Positions 1 through 6,148 of a stretch of 8,863 bases of DNA are shown piece by piece. The stretch spans positions 1-8,863 of the forward strand of contig PBSR01000172.1 of NCBI GenBank assembly GCA_002726335.1, read 5' to 3'. The position numbers were made by a program, and so were the translations under genes. The notes beneath the pieces were generated by a model. The model saw only the letters and a program-made list of their open reading frames with translations. It had not been told where the DNA came from and searched no databases. This stretch comes from Gemmatimonadaceae bacterium. GTDB taxonomy: Bacteria; Latescibacterota; UBA2968; UBA8231. Positions within the stretch are counted from its first letter, which is position 1; each line of letters opens with the position of its first letter.

Positions 1-1
1 C

Positions 2-184
2 GATCCCAGGCTCGAGACGGTCTGCCTGGTGACGTCGTCGGACCACACCTTCATCAGTTCCAGCATCATTCGCGAGATCGCCGCCCACGGCCAGCCGGTC
101 GATAAGTGGGTTCCGCCTAACGTCGCACGCGAACTGCACGCTAAACTGTACGGTGTCCAGCAGGGATCAAGCCAGCGGGAGTAG
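2..184 (+). CDS. coaD: Phosphopantetheine adenylyltransferase, C-terminal part (5' end outside window)
   Basis: The last 60 codons of CoaD, the enzyme that joins 4'-phosphopantetheine to ATP to make dephospho-CoA and pyrophosphate, the penultimate step of coenzyme A synthesis in the cytoplasm. The visible part carries the family's C-terminal hallmark: a short strand followed by FISSSIIREIA (residues 17-27 of the fragment), the SSS-x-x-RE signature next to the nucleotide site, then a VPPNVAREL helix as in other CoaD proteins. The frame is open to the left edge, so the catalytic HxGH motif lies outside. The TAG stop at 182-184 is nearly fused to the next gene, and the GGGAG at 177-181 inside the last codons probably serves as that gene's ribosome binding site. 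CoA production sits well at the head of a run of fatty-acid genes. Confidence 0.9.
   Translation, partial: DPRLETVCLVTSSDHTFISSSIIREIAAHGQPVDKWVPPNVARELHAKLYGVQQGSSQRE
177..181 (+). promoter_or_regulatory. Ribosome binding site for the coiled-coil gene (GGGAG)
   Basis: GGGAG lies 9 bases before the ATC at 191, an ideal Shine-Dalgarno distance, but 72 bases before the first ATG at 254. It therefore supports translation starting near 191. It is embedded in the end of coaD, which suggests translational coupling. Confidence 0.45.
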
Positions 185-190
185 GGTGCC

Positions 191-667
191 ATCGACCTCG
201 TCAACCTGATTGAACGCCTCGAAGCACTGTTAGAAGCGGGCCAGCGCGTACCGATGATGAGCAAAGTCCTCATCAACGAACGTGAAGTCCTGTCCATCAT
301 CGACCAGATGCGTATCAGCATCCCCGAAGAGATCCGCGAAGCCCGTCGCGTCATGCGCGAGCGCGAGCAGATTCCGCAATCCGCCCAACTGGAAGCCGAG
401 CAGATCGTCGCCCGCGCCCGCGAGCAGGCCGAGGCCATGGTCCGCGACGAAGAGATCGTCCGCCAGGCGCAGACCCGCGCCGAGCAACTCCTGGACGAAT
501 CCCGCGACGAGTCCGACAAGATGCGTGACGAGATGGACGCCTACGCCCTCAACATGCTGCAGGACCTCGAGCGCCGGCTCACTTCGCACCTCACCAGCCT
601 CGAGCGTGGCATCGGCGTCCTCGAACGCGACACTCCGGAAGTCGCCGACGCCGCTGGATCCCATTAG
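191..667 (+). CDS. Coiled-coil protein of a Chloroflexota-type family, apparent ATC start
   Basis: Function unknown. From the first ATG (254) the protein has 137 residues. The frame stays open back to the coaD stop, and the 21 residues encoded before 254 (starting IDLVNLIERLEALL) look like genuine family sequence. I remember homologues beginning with a Met-Asp followed by a similar LIDRLE helix, then a P..., ID..., LIDQMR-x-x-IPEEI block. Here the corresponding block is SIIDQMRISIPEEIREARRV (residues 35-54 counting from 191). The rest is a long, charged, Glu/Arg-rich helix with heptad-like spacing, resembling ATP-synthase subunit b/E or DivIVA-type coiled coils; such proteins are often annotated as ATPase subunit-like without proof. 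I chose 191 because the ATC aligns with the remembered initiator Met and GGGAG (177-181) lies 9 bases upstream. No ATG, GTG or TTG exists in frame between 185 and 254, so the conservative call is 254. Neighbours coaD and yceD are typical for this family. Confidence 0.72.
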   Translation: MDLVNLIERLEALLEAGQRVPMMSKVLINEREVLSIIDQMRISIPEEIREARRVMREREQIPQSAQLEAEQIVARAREQAEAMVRDEEIVRQAQTRAEQLLDESRDESDKMRDEMDAYALNMLQDLERRLTSHLTSLERGIGVLERDTPEVADAAGSH

Positions 668-691
668 CCCCACCCTTCCCGCCAGGATCTC

Positions 692-1246
692 ATGCAGGAA
701 TTTCTGGTCAGCATCTCCCGCCTGTACCGATCCCTCTCCGGGTCGGTGCTTCCCGTGCCCGTCGACATCGACCCCGCCGGTTTTGAACTCGAAGAAGACC
801 TTGGCCGCGTCACCGGTGAGATCCGCCTGGTGCGCGGCGACGGCGACATCCTGGCCATCGGGGCGCTATCGACGGTCCACGCCGCGCCCTGCCGATTGTG
901 CCTGGACCGACTCGAAATCCCGCTCGAGATCGTCATCGAAGGACGGTTCCTGACCCCTGACAAACCGGAGTTCAACCCCGAGTCGGATCTCTATGACCCC
1001 GACATCTTTCCGCTCATCGACCAGACCGAAATTGACTTGACGGAACTCGCCCGACAAAGCATCATCACCGCCGCCAACCCTTACCAGGACTGCGGTGGCG
1101 CCTGCGATCGTTACGAATCTGTCCTAGCGTCGTACAATAGGGGGCCCGGGGAAGACGAAGTCGATCCCCGGCTGGCTCCACTCCAGAAAATGAAGGCCCA
1201 ACTGCTGCAATCGGGCGAACCCGCCCCCCAGAAGGAAGACGAATAG
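692..1246 (+). CDS. yceD: YceD family protein (DUF177), 23S rRNA accumulation factor
   Basis: A 184-residue DUF177/YceD protein. In E. coli and plants this family is needed for normal accumulation of 23S rRNA, and its gene almost always precedes rpmF, as here. Visible features: an acidic N-terminal beta region, the CRLC pair at C67/C70 followed by a LEIPLEI strand, an acidic linker with a DLTELARQSIITAANP helix (115-130), then DCGGAC (C134, C138) and a DPRLAPLQKMK tail (158-168). Many relatives end with a second CP-x-CG zinc knuckle and an N-L-N stretch; here that part is degenerate (DRYESVLASYN), leaving four cysteines in a C-x2-C and C-x3-C arrangement that could still bind zinc. AGGA at 684-687 precedes the ATG. 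Only one base separates its stop from the rpmF start, so the two are probably co-translated. Confidence 0.88.
   Translation: MQEFLVSISRLYRSLSGSVLPVPVDIDPAGFELEEDLGRVTGEIRLVRGDGDILAIGALSTVHAAPCRLCLDRLEIPLEIVIEGRFLTPDKPEFNPESDLYDPDIFPLIDQTEIDLTELARQSIITAANPYQDCGGACDRYESVLASYNRGPGEDEVDPRLAPLQKMKAQLLQSGEPAPQKEDE
1111..1138 (+). promoter_or_regulatory. Possible internal sigma-70-type promoter ahead of rpmF
   Basis: TACAAT at 1133-1138 is a 5 of 6 match to a -10 box and stands out in this G+C-rich DNA. TTACGA at 1111-1116 lies 16 bases upstream but matches the -35 consensus at only three positions. It sits inside yceD about 110 bases before the rpmF start and could supply extra L32 and fatty-acid transcripts. 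The bases are also needed to code for YceD, so this may be coincidence. Confidence 0.25.
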
Positions 1247-1247
1247 C

Positions 1248-1451
1248 GTGGGAGCGCATCCAAAACAGAAAATCTCTAACAGCCGGCGCGGCTCCAAGCG
1301 CGCCCACCAGGCGCTTACGGCCACCCAGTTCAGCCGCTGCCCCACCTGCCGCTCGCTGGTTCCGCAGCATCGCGTCTGCCCGGTTTGCGGCGAGTACGGC
1401 GGCGAGGAAATCCTCGTCACCGAAGACAGCGCCGTCCGCAAGTACCGGTAG
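1248..1451 (+). CDS. rpmF: 50S ribosomal protein L32, zinc-binding form
   Basis: A 67-residue L32, a small basic component of the large ribosomal subunit. The N-terminus GAHPKQKISNSRRGSKRAH is the usual basic L32 opening (normally close to AVPKRKTSKSRR). The C-terminal zinc ribbon is intact: CPTC at residues 31-34 and CPVC at 44-47, i.e. the 'C+' form. It starts with GTG, one base after the yceD stop, with the ribosome binding site AAGGAAG (1232-1238) in the end of yceD. Some bacteria keep a cysteine-free paralogue for zinc shortage; none is seen here. rpmF next to fatty-acid genes is a widespread arrangement, usually through plsX and fabH, which are missing from this copy. The tail after the ribbon (EEILVTEDSAVRKYR) is a little longer than in E. 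coli. Confidence 0.95.
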   Translation: MGAHPKQKISNSRRGSKRAHQALTATQFSRCPTCRSLVPQHRVCPVCGEYGGEEILVTEDSAVRKYR

Positions 1452-1492
1452 CCGGTCCCCCGGATCGGACCCCGGAACCCCGGGCCCGTCCC

Positions 1493-2482
1493 ATGAGTTA
1501 CGCCCTCCTGTTCCCTGGCCAGGCCTCGCAGTTCGTCGGCATGGGCCGCGATTTGATCGAATGCTGGCCGGCCGCAGGACGCGTCTACCAGCAAGCTGAG
1601 CAAGCCTCCAGTCTGCCCCTGCGGCGGCTCTGTTTCGACGGACCCGAAGACGAACTCACCCGCACCGCCAACTTGCAACCGGCGGTAGTGGCGACGAGCC
1701 TGGCCGTGCTGGCGGCCGGCTATGCCGAGGCCGGACTCGAAATTGACGACTCCTTCCCGGCTGCGCCGGCTCCGCCAATCGCGGTAGCCGGGCACTCGGT
1801 CGGGGAATACACAGCCCTGGTCGCCGCCGGCGCACTATCGATCCCAGCCGCCATCGCGCTGGTCGCCGAGCGCGGCTGCCTCATGGAAGCCGCTTCCGAA
1901 GCGAACCCCGGCACGATGCTGGCGCTGATCGGCGGCGACGATGACTCCGCCCAACAACTCTGCGCCGCCGTCCGCGAATCGGTTCCCAACAGCTACCTCC
2001 AGGTCGCCAACCACAACTCCCCCGGGCAGACCGTCATCGCCGGCGATCTTCCCGGCATCGCCGCTGCCGGCGAAGCCGCCCGCGAGCACGGCATTCGCCG
2101 CGCCCTGCCGATCGCCGTCTCCGGCGCCTTCCATTCCGCGGCCATGCAACCGGCCGCCGCCGGGCTCCGCGCCGCGCTCGCGGCCGTCGCGATATCTCCC
2201 CCCGCCACCCCGGTGGTCGCTAACATTGACGCTGATATGAAGACCGACTCCGCCGCCCTCCGCGAAGAACTGGCCGAACAGGTCGTCTCCCCGGTGCAAT
2301 GGACCGCTTCCATCCGCCGGCTCGGGGACCTTGGCGTCGCCACGTTCTTCGAAGTCGGCCCGGGCAACGTCCTAAGCCGCCTCAACAGCCGAATCCTCGA
2401 CGACGAACGATCCGAGTCCATCAGCGGTGCCGACGCGATACCGTTGCTGGCCGCCCACCTGTCCGGAAGCGACACCCAATGA
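1493..2482 (+). CDS. fabD: Malonyl-CoA:ACP transacylase
   Basis: FabD moves the malonyl group from CoA to acyl carrier protein, providing the extender unit for type II fatty-acid synthesis. The 329-residue protein has the complete set of family residues: LFPGQASQ (6-13; oxyanion Gln10, with Ala for the usual Gly in GQGSQ), the nucleophile Ser102 in GHSVGEYTAL, Arg127 in the AERG helix that holds the malonyl carboxylate, catalytic His214 in VSGAFHS, and FFEVGPGNVLSRL (285-297) near the end. A short Pro/Ala-rich stretch (about 86-96) just before the GHSVG strand looks like an insertion compared with E. coli. I chose the ATG at 1493 because the family begins there; the open frame runs upstream to 1385 as Arg/Pro-rich sequence inside rpmF. 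The stop overlaps the fabG start by four bases (ATGA), typical of translational coupling. Confidence 0.96.
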   Translation: MSYALLFPGQASQFVGMGRDLIECWPAAGRVYQQAEQASSLPLRRLCFDGPEDELTRTANLQPAVVATSLAVLAAGYAEAGLEIDDSFPAAPAPPIAVAGHSVGEYTALVAAGALSIPAAIALVAERGCLMEAASEANPGTMLALIGGDDDSAQQLCAAVRESVPNSYLQVANHNSPGQTVIAGDLPGIAAAGEAAREHGIRRALPIAVSGAFHSAAMQPAAAGLRAALAAVAISPPATPVVANIDADMKTDSAALREELAEQVVSPVQWTASIRRLGDLGVATFFEVGPGNVLSRLNSRILDDERSESISGADAIPLLAAHLSGSDTQ

Positions 2483-3231
2483 CCGCCACCGACCTCGCCG
2501 GCAAGAGCGCCCTCGTCACCGGCGCCTCCGGGTCCATCGGCGGGGCCATCGCCCGCGCCCTCGCCGCCGCCGGCGCGCGCCTGGTCCTCCACTACCACTC
2601 CAATTCGACCGCCGCCGACGAACTGGCCGCCGAGATAAACGGGGCCGGCGGCGAAGCCGTCACCGTCAGCGCCGACATCACCGACGCCGACCAGGCCGCC
2701 CGATTGGTCAAAGATGCCGCGGCCCGCTGGGACGAACTCGACATCCTGGTCAACAACGCCGGCATCACCCGCGACGGCCTGCTGGCGCGCATGCCCGATG
2801 CCGATTGGGATGCCGTCCTCGACACGAATTTGAAAAGCGTCTTCCTCTGCACCCGCGCGGTCCTGCGGCCGATGATGCGCGCCCGCCAGGGTCGCATAAT
2901 TAATATCTCGTCGGTCTCCGGCATCATGGGCAACGCTGGCCAGTCCAACTATTCGGCGGCTAAGGCGGGGCTGCTCGGCTTTACCCGCGCCGTCGCCCGC
3001 GAGGTTGCCCCGCGCGGCATCACCGTCAACGCCATCGCCCCCGGGTTTATCGAATCGCCCATGACCGCCGCCCTCCCCGAGGCCACCATCGAAGCCGTCA
3101 CCGGGTCCATTCCCTTGGGCCGCATGGGCCGTCCTGACGAAATTGCCGCCTGGGTGGCCTTCCTGGCCTCCGACGCCGGCGCCTACGTCACCGGGCAGAC
3201 AATCGTCGTCGACGGCGGGTTGGCGATGTAA
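2479..3231 (+). CDS. fabG: 3-oxoacyl-ACP reductase (short-chain dehydrogenase)
   Basis: FabG reduces beta-ketoacyl-ACP to beta-hydroxyacyl-ACP with NADPH, the first reduction of each elongation round. The 250-residue protein is a classical short-chain dehydrogenase: cofactor motif TGASGSIGGAIA (14-25), NNAG (92-95), Asn118, Ser145, Tyr158 and Lys162 forming the catalytic tetrad (NISSVSG...SNYSAAKAG), and the IAPGFIESPMT loop (186-196). The terminal YVTGQTIVVDGGLAM is typical of FabG. One departure: FabG usually has TGASRGIG, where the Arg helps bind the NADPH phosphate; here Gly is in that place, so cofactor preference could differ. The ATG at 2479 is set by the GGAAG at 2465-2469 and the four-base overlap with fabD; a longer in-frame extension back to 2299 is fabD antiframe sequence without homology. 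Pairing with fabD makes FabG likelier than a generic reductase. Confidence 0.93.
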   Translation: MTATDLAGKSALVTGASGSIGGAIARALAAAGARLVLHYHSNSTAADELAAEINGAGGEAVTVSADITDADQAARLVKDAAARWDELDILVNNAGITRDGLLARMPDADWDAVLDTNLKSVFLCTRAVLRPMMRARQGRIINISSVSGIMGNAGQSNYSAAKAGLLGFTRAVAREVAPRGITVNAIAPGFIESPMTAALPEATIEAVTGSIPLGRMGRPDEIAAWVAFLASDAGAYVTGQTIVVDGGLAM

Positions 3232-3236
3232 TCTGG

Positions 3237-4610
3237 ATGGCCATGTTTAAGCGAGTCCTCATAGCCAATCGCGGCGAAATCGCCGTCCGCGTCATCCGCG
3301 CCTGCCAGGAACTGGGCGTCGAGACGGTGGCCGTGTATTCCACCGCCGACCGCGACGCCCTGCACGTCCGCTTGGCCGACCACTCGGTCTGCATCGGACC
3401 CGGTCCCGCCCCGGACAGCTACCTGAACATCCCCAACGTCATCAGCGCCGCGGTCAATTCCGGCGCCGACGCCATCCATCCCGGCGCCGGTTTCCTGGCC
3501 GAAAACGCCTACTTCGCCGAGATCTGCGGCCGCTACGACCTGGCCTACATCGGCCCCTCACCCGAGATCCTGGCCATCGCCGGCGACAAGGGCGCTGCCG
3601 TCCAGGCCGCCCGCGACGCCGACGTCCCGGCGCTGCCCACCTCCACCAAACGGCTTGTCGACCTGCAGACCGCCAAGACCGAGCTGCGCGCTCTCGGACT
3701 CCCGGCTATGCTCAAGGCCACCGCCGGCGGCGGCGGGCGCGGCATGCGCCGCATACTCAACAACGGCGATCTCACCCGCGAATTCCCCCGCGCCCAGGCC
3801 GAGGCCAAGTCCTCCTTCAGCAATCCCGATCTCTACCTCGAGCGCCTGCTGCTCGGGGTGCGCCACATCGAAGTGCAGATTCTTGGTGATGACAAAAACG
3901 TTGTCAGCCTCGGCGAGCGCGACTGCTCGGTGCAGCGCCGCCACCAGAAGGTGATCGAAGAAGGCCCCGCCCCGCGGCTCGACGACCGCACCCGCAAGCG
4001 CATCGCCGACGCCGCCGTCAAGTTCGCCCGCAAGCTGAAGTACCACAACGCCGGCACCGTCGAATTCCTCCTCGACGCCGCGGGCGACTTCTATTTCCTC
4101 GAACTCAACGCCCGCATTCAGATCGAGCACCCGGTCACCGAGATGGTCACCGGCATCGACATCGTCAAGGAGCAGATCTCGCTGGCCGCCGGCGAGCGCC
4201 TCAGCATCAACCAGAAGTCCATCAAGAGCACCGGCCACGCCATCGAATGCCGCATCGTCGCCGAAGACCCCGAGAACGACTGGGCCCCGGCCTCTGGGCT
4301 CATGACCGAGTTCCAGGTGCCCGGCGGGCCCGGCGTGCGCGTCGACACCCACATGAGCGGTGACCAGGTGGTCAGCCCGCACTACGACTCGTTGCTGGCC
4401 AAGGTCATCTGCCGGGGCGAAGACCGCGCCCACGCGCTAGAAATCTCGCGCCGCGCGCTCACCGAGTTCCGCGTCAGCGGCCTGCCGACGAATCGGGAGT
4501 ACCTGCTGCGAGTGCTCGACTCCGAAGAGTTCGTCGAAGGCGAGGCGACCCTCGAATCGGCCCTCGGCGAAGCCCCGCTGTCCGGGCTCACCCCGTCGTA
4601 CCAGGGTTAG
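3237..4610 (+). CDS. accC: Biotin carboxylase subunit of acetyl-CoA carboxylase
   Basis: AccC carboxylates the biotin on its carrier protein using ATP and bicarbonate, the first half-reaction toward malonyl-CoA. The 457-residue length fits the stand-alone subunit; no biotin-attachment domain (MKM) or carboxyltransferase domain follows. The biotin-carboxylase N-domain opens with [23 protein letters not shown]-grasp residues match the E. coli enzyme: Lys118, Lys160 with the GGGGRGM loop (164-170), His210, Lys238, Glu276, Glu289, then [12 protein letters not shown] (291-302) carrying Asn291, Arg293, Gln295, Glu297, and Arg339 in [19 protein letters not shown] (81-90) has Ala where most members have Tyr. 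The start could equally be the ATG at 3243, which gives the usual MFKR beginning. The gene follows fabG after 5 bases. accB, accA and accD are not in the window. Relatives such as propionyl- or pyruvate carboxylase subunits share this fold, but the context favours acetyl-CoA carboxylase. Confidence 0.93.
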   Translation: MAMFKRVLIANRGEIAVRVIRACQELGVETVAVYSTADRDALHVRLADHSVCIGPGPAPDSYLNIPNVISAAVNSGADAIHPGAGFLAENAYFAEICGRYDLAYIGPSPEILAIAGDKGAAVQAARDADVPALPTSTKRLVDLQTAKTELRALGLPAMLKATAGGGGRGMRRILNNGDLTREFPRAQAEAKSSFSNPDLYLERLLLGVRHIEVQILGDDKNVVSLGERDCSVQRRHQKVIEEGPAPRLDDRTRKRIADAAVKFARKLKYHNAGTVEFLLDAAGDFYFLELNARIQIEHPVTEMVTGIDIVKEQISLAAGERLSINQKSIKSTGHAIECRIVAEDPENDWAPASGLMTEFQVPGGPGVRVDTHMSGDQVVSPHYDSLLAKVICRGEDRAHALEISRRALTEFRVSGLPTNREYLLRVLDSEEFVEGEATLESALGEAPLSGLTPSYQG

Positions 4611-4623
4611 CCGCCAGATCACC

Positions 4624-5100
4624 ATGCCTGACCTTCCCCCCAAAGGCCCCCGACTGCATGGCCGCCGCGGCGCCCGTGAGTTGCTGCTGCAGGTGCTTTA
4701 CGAAGCCGACCTCGGCCGCCGGCTCCCCGACGCGCTGCTCAGCGAGCGCGCCGACGAAATGGAAATCGCGCCCGACCAGCTCAAGTTCATCCGCTCCGTC
4801 AGCGACCTTCTACACGCGACAATCGACGAAATCGACCGCAAAATTACGACGGCCGCGCCGCGACGACCGCTCGCGCAGTTAGCCCCGCTCGACCGGGCAT
4901 TGCTGCGAATGGCGGTCGCCGAGTTGCTGGTCGCGGCCACCCCGGCCGCCGTCGCCATCGACGAAGCCGTCGAGATGGCGAAGCGCTACGGAGTTGAATC
5001 TTCGGGCCGCTTCGTCAACGGCGTCCTCGGCACAATCCAACGCGAAATCGAAGCCGGCCCCGGCGCCGCGCCCGCTCTGGAACCCGTAACCAATGGCTGA
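4624..5100 (+). CDS. nusB: Transcription antitermination factor NusB
   Basis: NusB binds boxA RNA together with NusE (S10) and helps RNA polymerase read through rRNA operons. The 158-residue protein is an all-helical NusB fold: a basic N-terminus [20 protein letters not shown] (12-31) that in relatives contacts boxA RNA, a middle helix with [16 protein letters not shown] (87-102), and the family's best signature near the C-terminus, [20 protein letters not shown] followed by [11 protein letters not shown] (108-138). The [15 protein letters not shown] segment matches the common W-x-L-x-R-L-x-x-x-DR-x-ILR pattern without the Trp. A 20-residue Pro/Ala-rich tail follows the fold. It starts 13 bases after accC with no clear ribosome binding site and ends inside tatC with an eight-base overlap, so expression probably depends on the upstream operon. 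Confidence 0.93.
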   Translation: MPDLPPKGPRLHGRRGARELLLQVLYEADLGRRLPDALLSERADEMEIAPDQLKFIRSVSDLLHATIDEIDRKITTAAPRRPLAQLAPLDRALLRMAVAELLVAATPAAVAIDEAVEMAKRYGVESSGRFVNGVLGTIQREIEAGPGAAPALEPVTNG

Positions 5101-5899
5101 AACAACCGCCGAGCACGAACTCACCGACGAAGAAAAAGGTGTGATGTCCCTGCGAGGGCACCTCCTCGAGTTGCGCTCCCGCATGACCATCGCCGCTATC
5201 GCCGTGATGGCCTGCAGTCTTATCCTCTGGCCGTTCAAAGAGTTCGTCTTCGAGGTCCTGCAGAGCCCCCTGCCCGACGACGCCGTACTGCAGCAAATCA
5301 CGCCCACCGAGACCTTCTTCACCTTCATCAAGATCTCGCTGATGTTCGGCGTCGGCGTCTCTAGCCCGCTGGTCGTCTACCAGATGCTCGCCTTCATCTC
5401 TCCGGGTCTCTATCCCAACGAGCGCCGCATGATCTATTACTCGCTGCCGGCCGTCGCCGGACTCTTCTTCATCGGCGCCATGTTCGCCTGGTTCGTCGTC
5501 CTCAATTTCACCCTCGGCTTTCTGACCAATTTCAGCCCCGACGACATTAAGACCGAGCTGAGCGTCTCGTCGTTTGCCGATTTTGTGACCAAGATCCTGC
5601 TCGCGGTCGGGCTGGTTTTCGAGACGCCATTGGTCATCTTCCTGCTGGCGCGGCTGCGCATCGTCAGCACCAAGCGGCTCCAGGGCTTCCGCCGCTACGC
5701 CATTGTCGTCATCGTCATCATCGCCGCCGTCATCACTCCGACGCCCGACCCGTTCACCCAGATGACGGTCGCGATCCCAATGTACCTGCTATACGAGTTG
5801 GGCGTGTTGCTCTCGCGGCTGGCCGTCCCGTCCCGTGAGGAAGATCTCGACCCCGGCCCCGACCCCGATTCGTCCGACGCCGATACCTCGGCCGCCTAG
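5093..5899 (+). CDS. tatC: Sec-independent protein translocase subunit TatC
   Basis: TatC is the inner-membrane receptor that recognises twin-arginine signal peptides and, with TatA/TatB, exports folded proteins. The 268-residue protein shows the usual six membrane spans (roughly 32-48, 77-101, 115-145, 165-188, 202-216, 222-243) and the family motifs: HLLELRSR at 23-30 in the cytoplasmic N-terminus, PGLYPNER at 104-111 with the conserved Glu110 of the signal-peptide site, FETP at 176-179 (second conserved Glu), and [10 protein letters not shown] at 214-223. The extension after about 245 is strongly acidic and Asp/Pro-rich, beyond the usual end. TGGAA at 5078-5082 is a fair ribosome binding site, and the gene overlaps nusB by eight bases. 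No tatA or tatB is seen nearby. It closes the operon; the spacer after it holds hairpins. Confidence 0.96.
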   Translation: MAETTAEHELTDEEKGVMSLRGHLLELRSRMTIAAIAVMACSLILWPFKEFVFEVLQSPLPDDAVLQQITPTETFFTFIKISLMFGVGVSSPLVVYQMLAFISPGLYPNERRMIYYSLPAVAGLFFIGAMFAWFVVLNFTLGFLTNFSPDDIKTELSVSSFADFVTKILLAVGLVFETPLVIFLLARLRIVSTKRLQGFRRYAIVVIVIIAAVITPTPDPFTQMTVAIPMYLLYELGVLLSRLAVPSREEDLDPGPDPDSSDADTSAA

Positions 5900-5972
5900 G
5901 TTTCCCCCGCAGCGAAGTCCGTGGCCATCTCCCGGGCAGTAGTTCGGTCCGCTTCCGCTGCTAGAGCAAGAT

Positions 5973-5984
5973 AGCCTGTGGCTG
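5973..5984 (-). repeat. Terminator-like element shared with the lepB/HIT spacer (copy 1)
   Basis: AGCCTGTGGCTG is the same 12-mer as at 8634-8645, and both are preceded by CAAGA. Read on the - strand it is a short stem (AGCC/GGCT, ACA loop) followed by ATCTTGCTCT, a weak T-rich tail. It lies about 160 bases past the rluD stop and could end - strand transcripts, though the tail is much poorer than in the other copy. Confidence 0.35.
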
Positions 5985-6015
5985 GTGGCCCGACCTGCGT
6001 GCAGGTTGGGACCAG
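5982..6015. repeat. Long hairpin in tatC/rluD spacer, first copy of a palindromic repeat
   Basis: CCCGACCTG (5989-5997) and CAGGTTGGG (6002-6010) form a nine-pair stem (one G.U) with a CGTG loop. The outer CTGGT (5982-5986) and ACCAG (6011-6015) extend it by five pairs across a two-base bulge. The core 5985-6009 matches a second copy at 6083-6107 in 23 of 25 positions. No T-run follows on the + strand, so it is not a classical terminator for tatC; an RNA-stabilising hairpin or a REP-like element is possible. Confidence 0.6.
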
Positions 6016-6082
6016 TCGACTGCCAATTCAGCCCGAGCCCGCTACTGGAGCTAAAGAACGTACTGTGTCCGCTGCGCTATCC

Positions 6083-6107
6083 GTGGCCCGACCTGTATGC
6101 AGGTTGG
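6083..6107. repeat. Second copy of the palindromic repeat in the tatC/rluD spacer
   Basis: GTGGCCCGACCTG is identical to the first copy; the next two bases differ (TA instead of CG), and TGCAGGTTGG is identical again. The stem CCGACCTG/CAGGTTGG has eight pairs around a TATG loop. The two changes are in the loop, so pairing is preserved, which is consistent with selection on structure although two copies cannot prove it. The outer CTGGT/ACCAG arms of copy one are absent. Confidence 0.6.
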
Positions 6108-6130
6108 ATGCGCGTCTGCGGATCGAACAG

Positions 6131-6148
6131 AGGGGGACTATGCCCCCT
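6131..6148. terminator. Small G/C hairpin over the rluD stop codon
   Basis: AGGGGG (6131-6136) and CCCCCT (6143-6148) form a six-pair stem with a six-base loop, containing part of the rluD stop (6147-6149). No T-run follows on either strand, so it would be an inefficient or factor-dependent terminator at best, or a 3'-end stabiliser. Confidence 0.3.

Noticed and set aside
282..953. 223-codon + strand frame overlapping the coiled-coil gene and yceD
   Set aside because: Ser/Pro/Arg-rich out-of-frame translation; it spans two recognisable genes and the junction between them.
1385..1492. In-frame N-terminal extension of FabD
   Set aside because: Arg/Pro-rich, lies inside rpmF, and FabD proteins begin at the MSYALLFPGQ sequence encoded from 1493.
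1124..1795. 223-codon - strand frame over yceD, rpmF and fabD
   Set aside because: No recognisable domain, low-complexity composition, opposite three clear genes.
2299..2478. In-frame N-terminal extension of FabG
   Set aside because: It is the out-of-frame reading of the fabD 3' end; the reductase fold starts at 2479 behind a good ribosome binding site.
2895..2908. AT-rich patch CATAATTAATATCT as a promoter
   Set aside because: It encodes the conserved RIINIS strand of FabG next to the catalytic Ser; no -35 partner and no gene start follows.
3558..4433. 291-codon open frame on the - strand opposite accC
   Set aside because: Gly/Asp/Val-rich composition typical of antisense frames in G+C-rich genes; the + strand carries an intact biotin carboxylase.
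5985..6107. CRISPR array
   Set aside because: Only two repeat copies, with a 73-base gap and internal palindromes filling the repeat; no cas genes.
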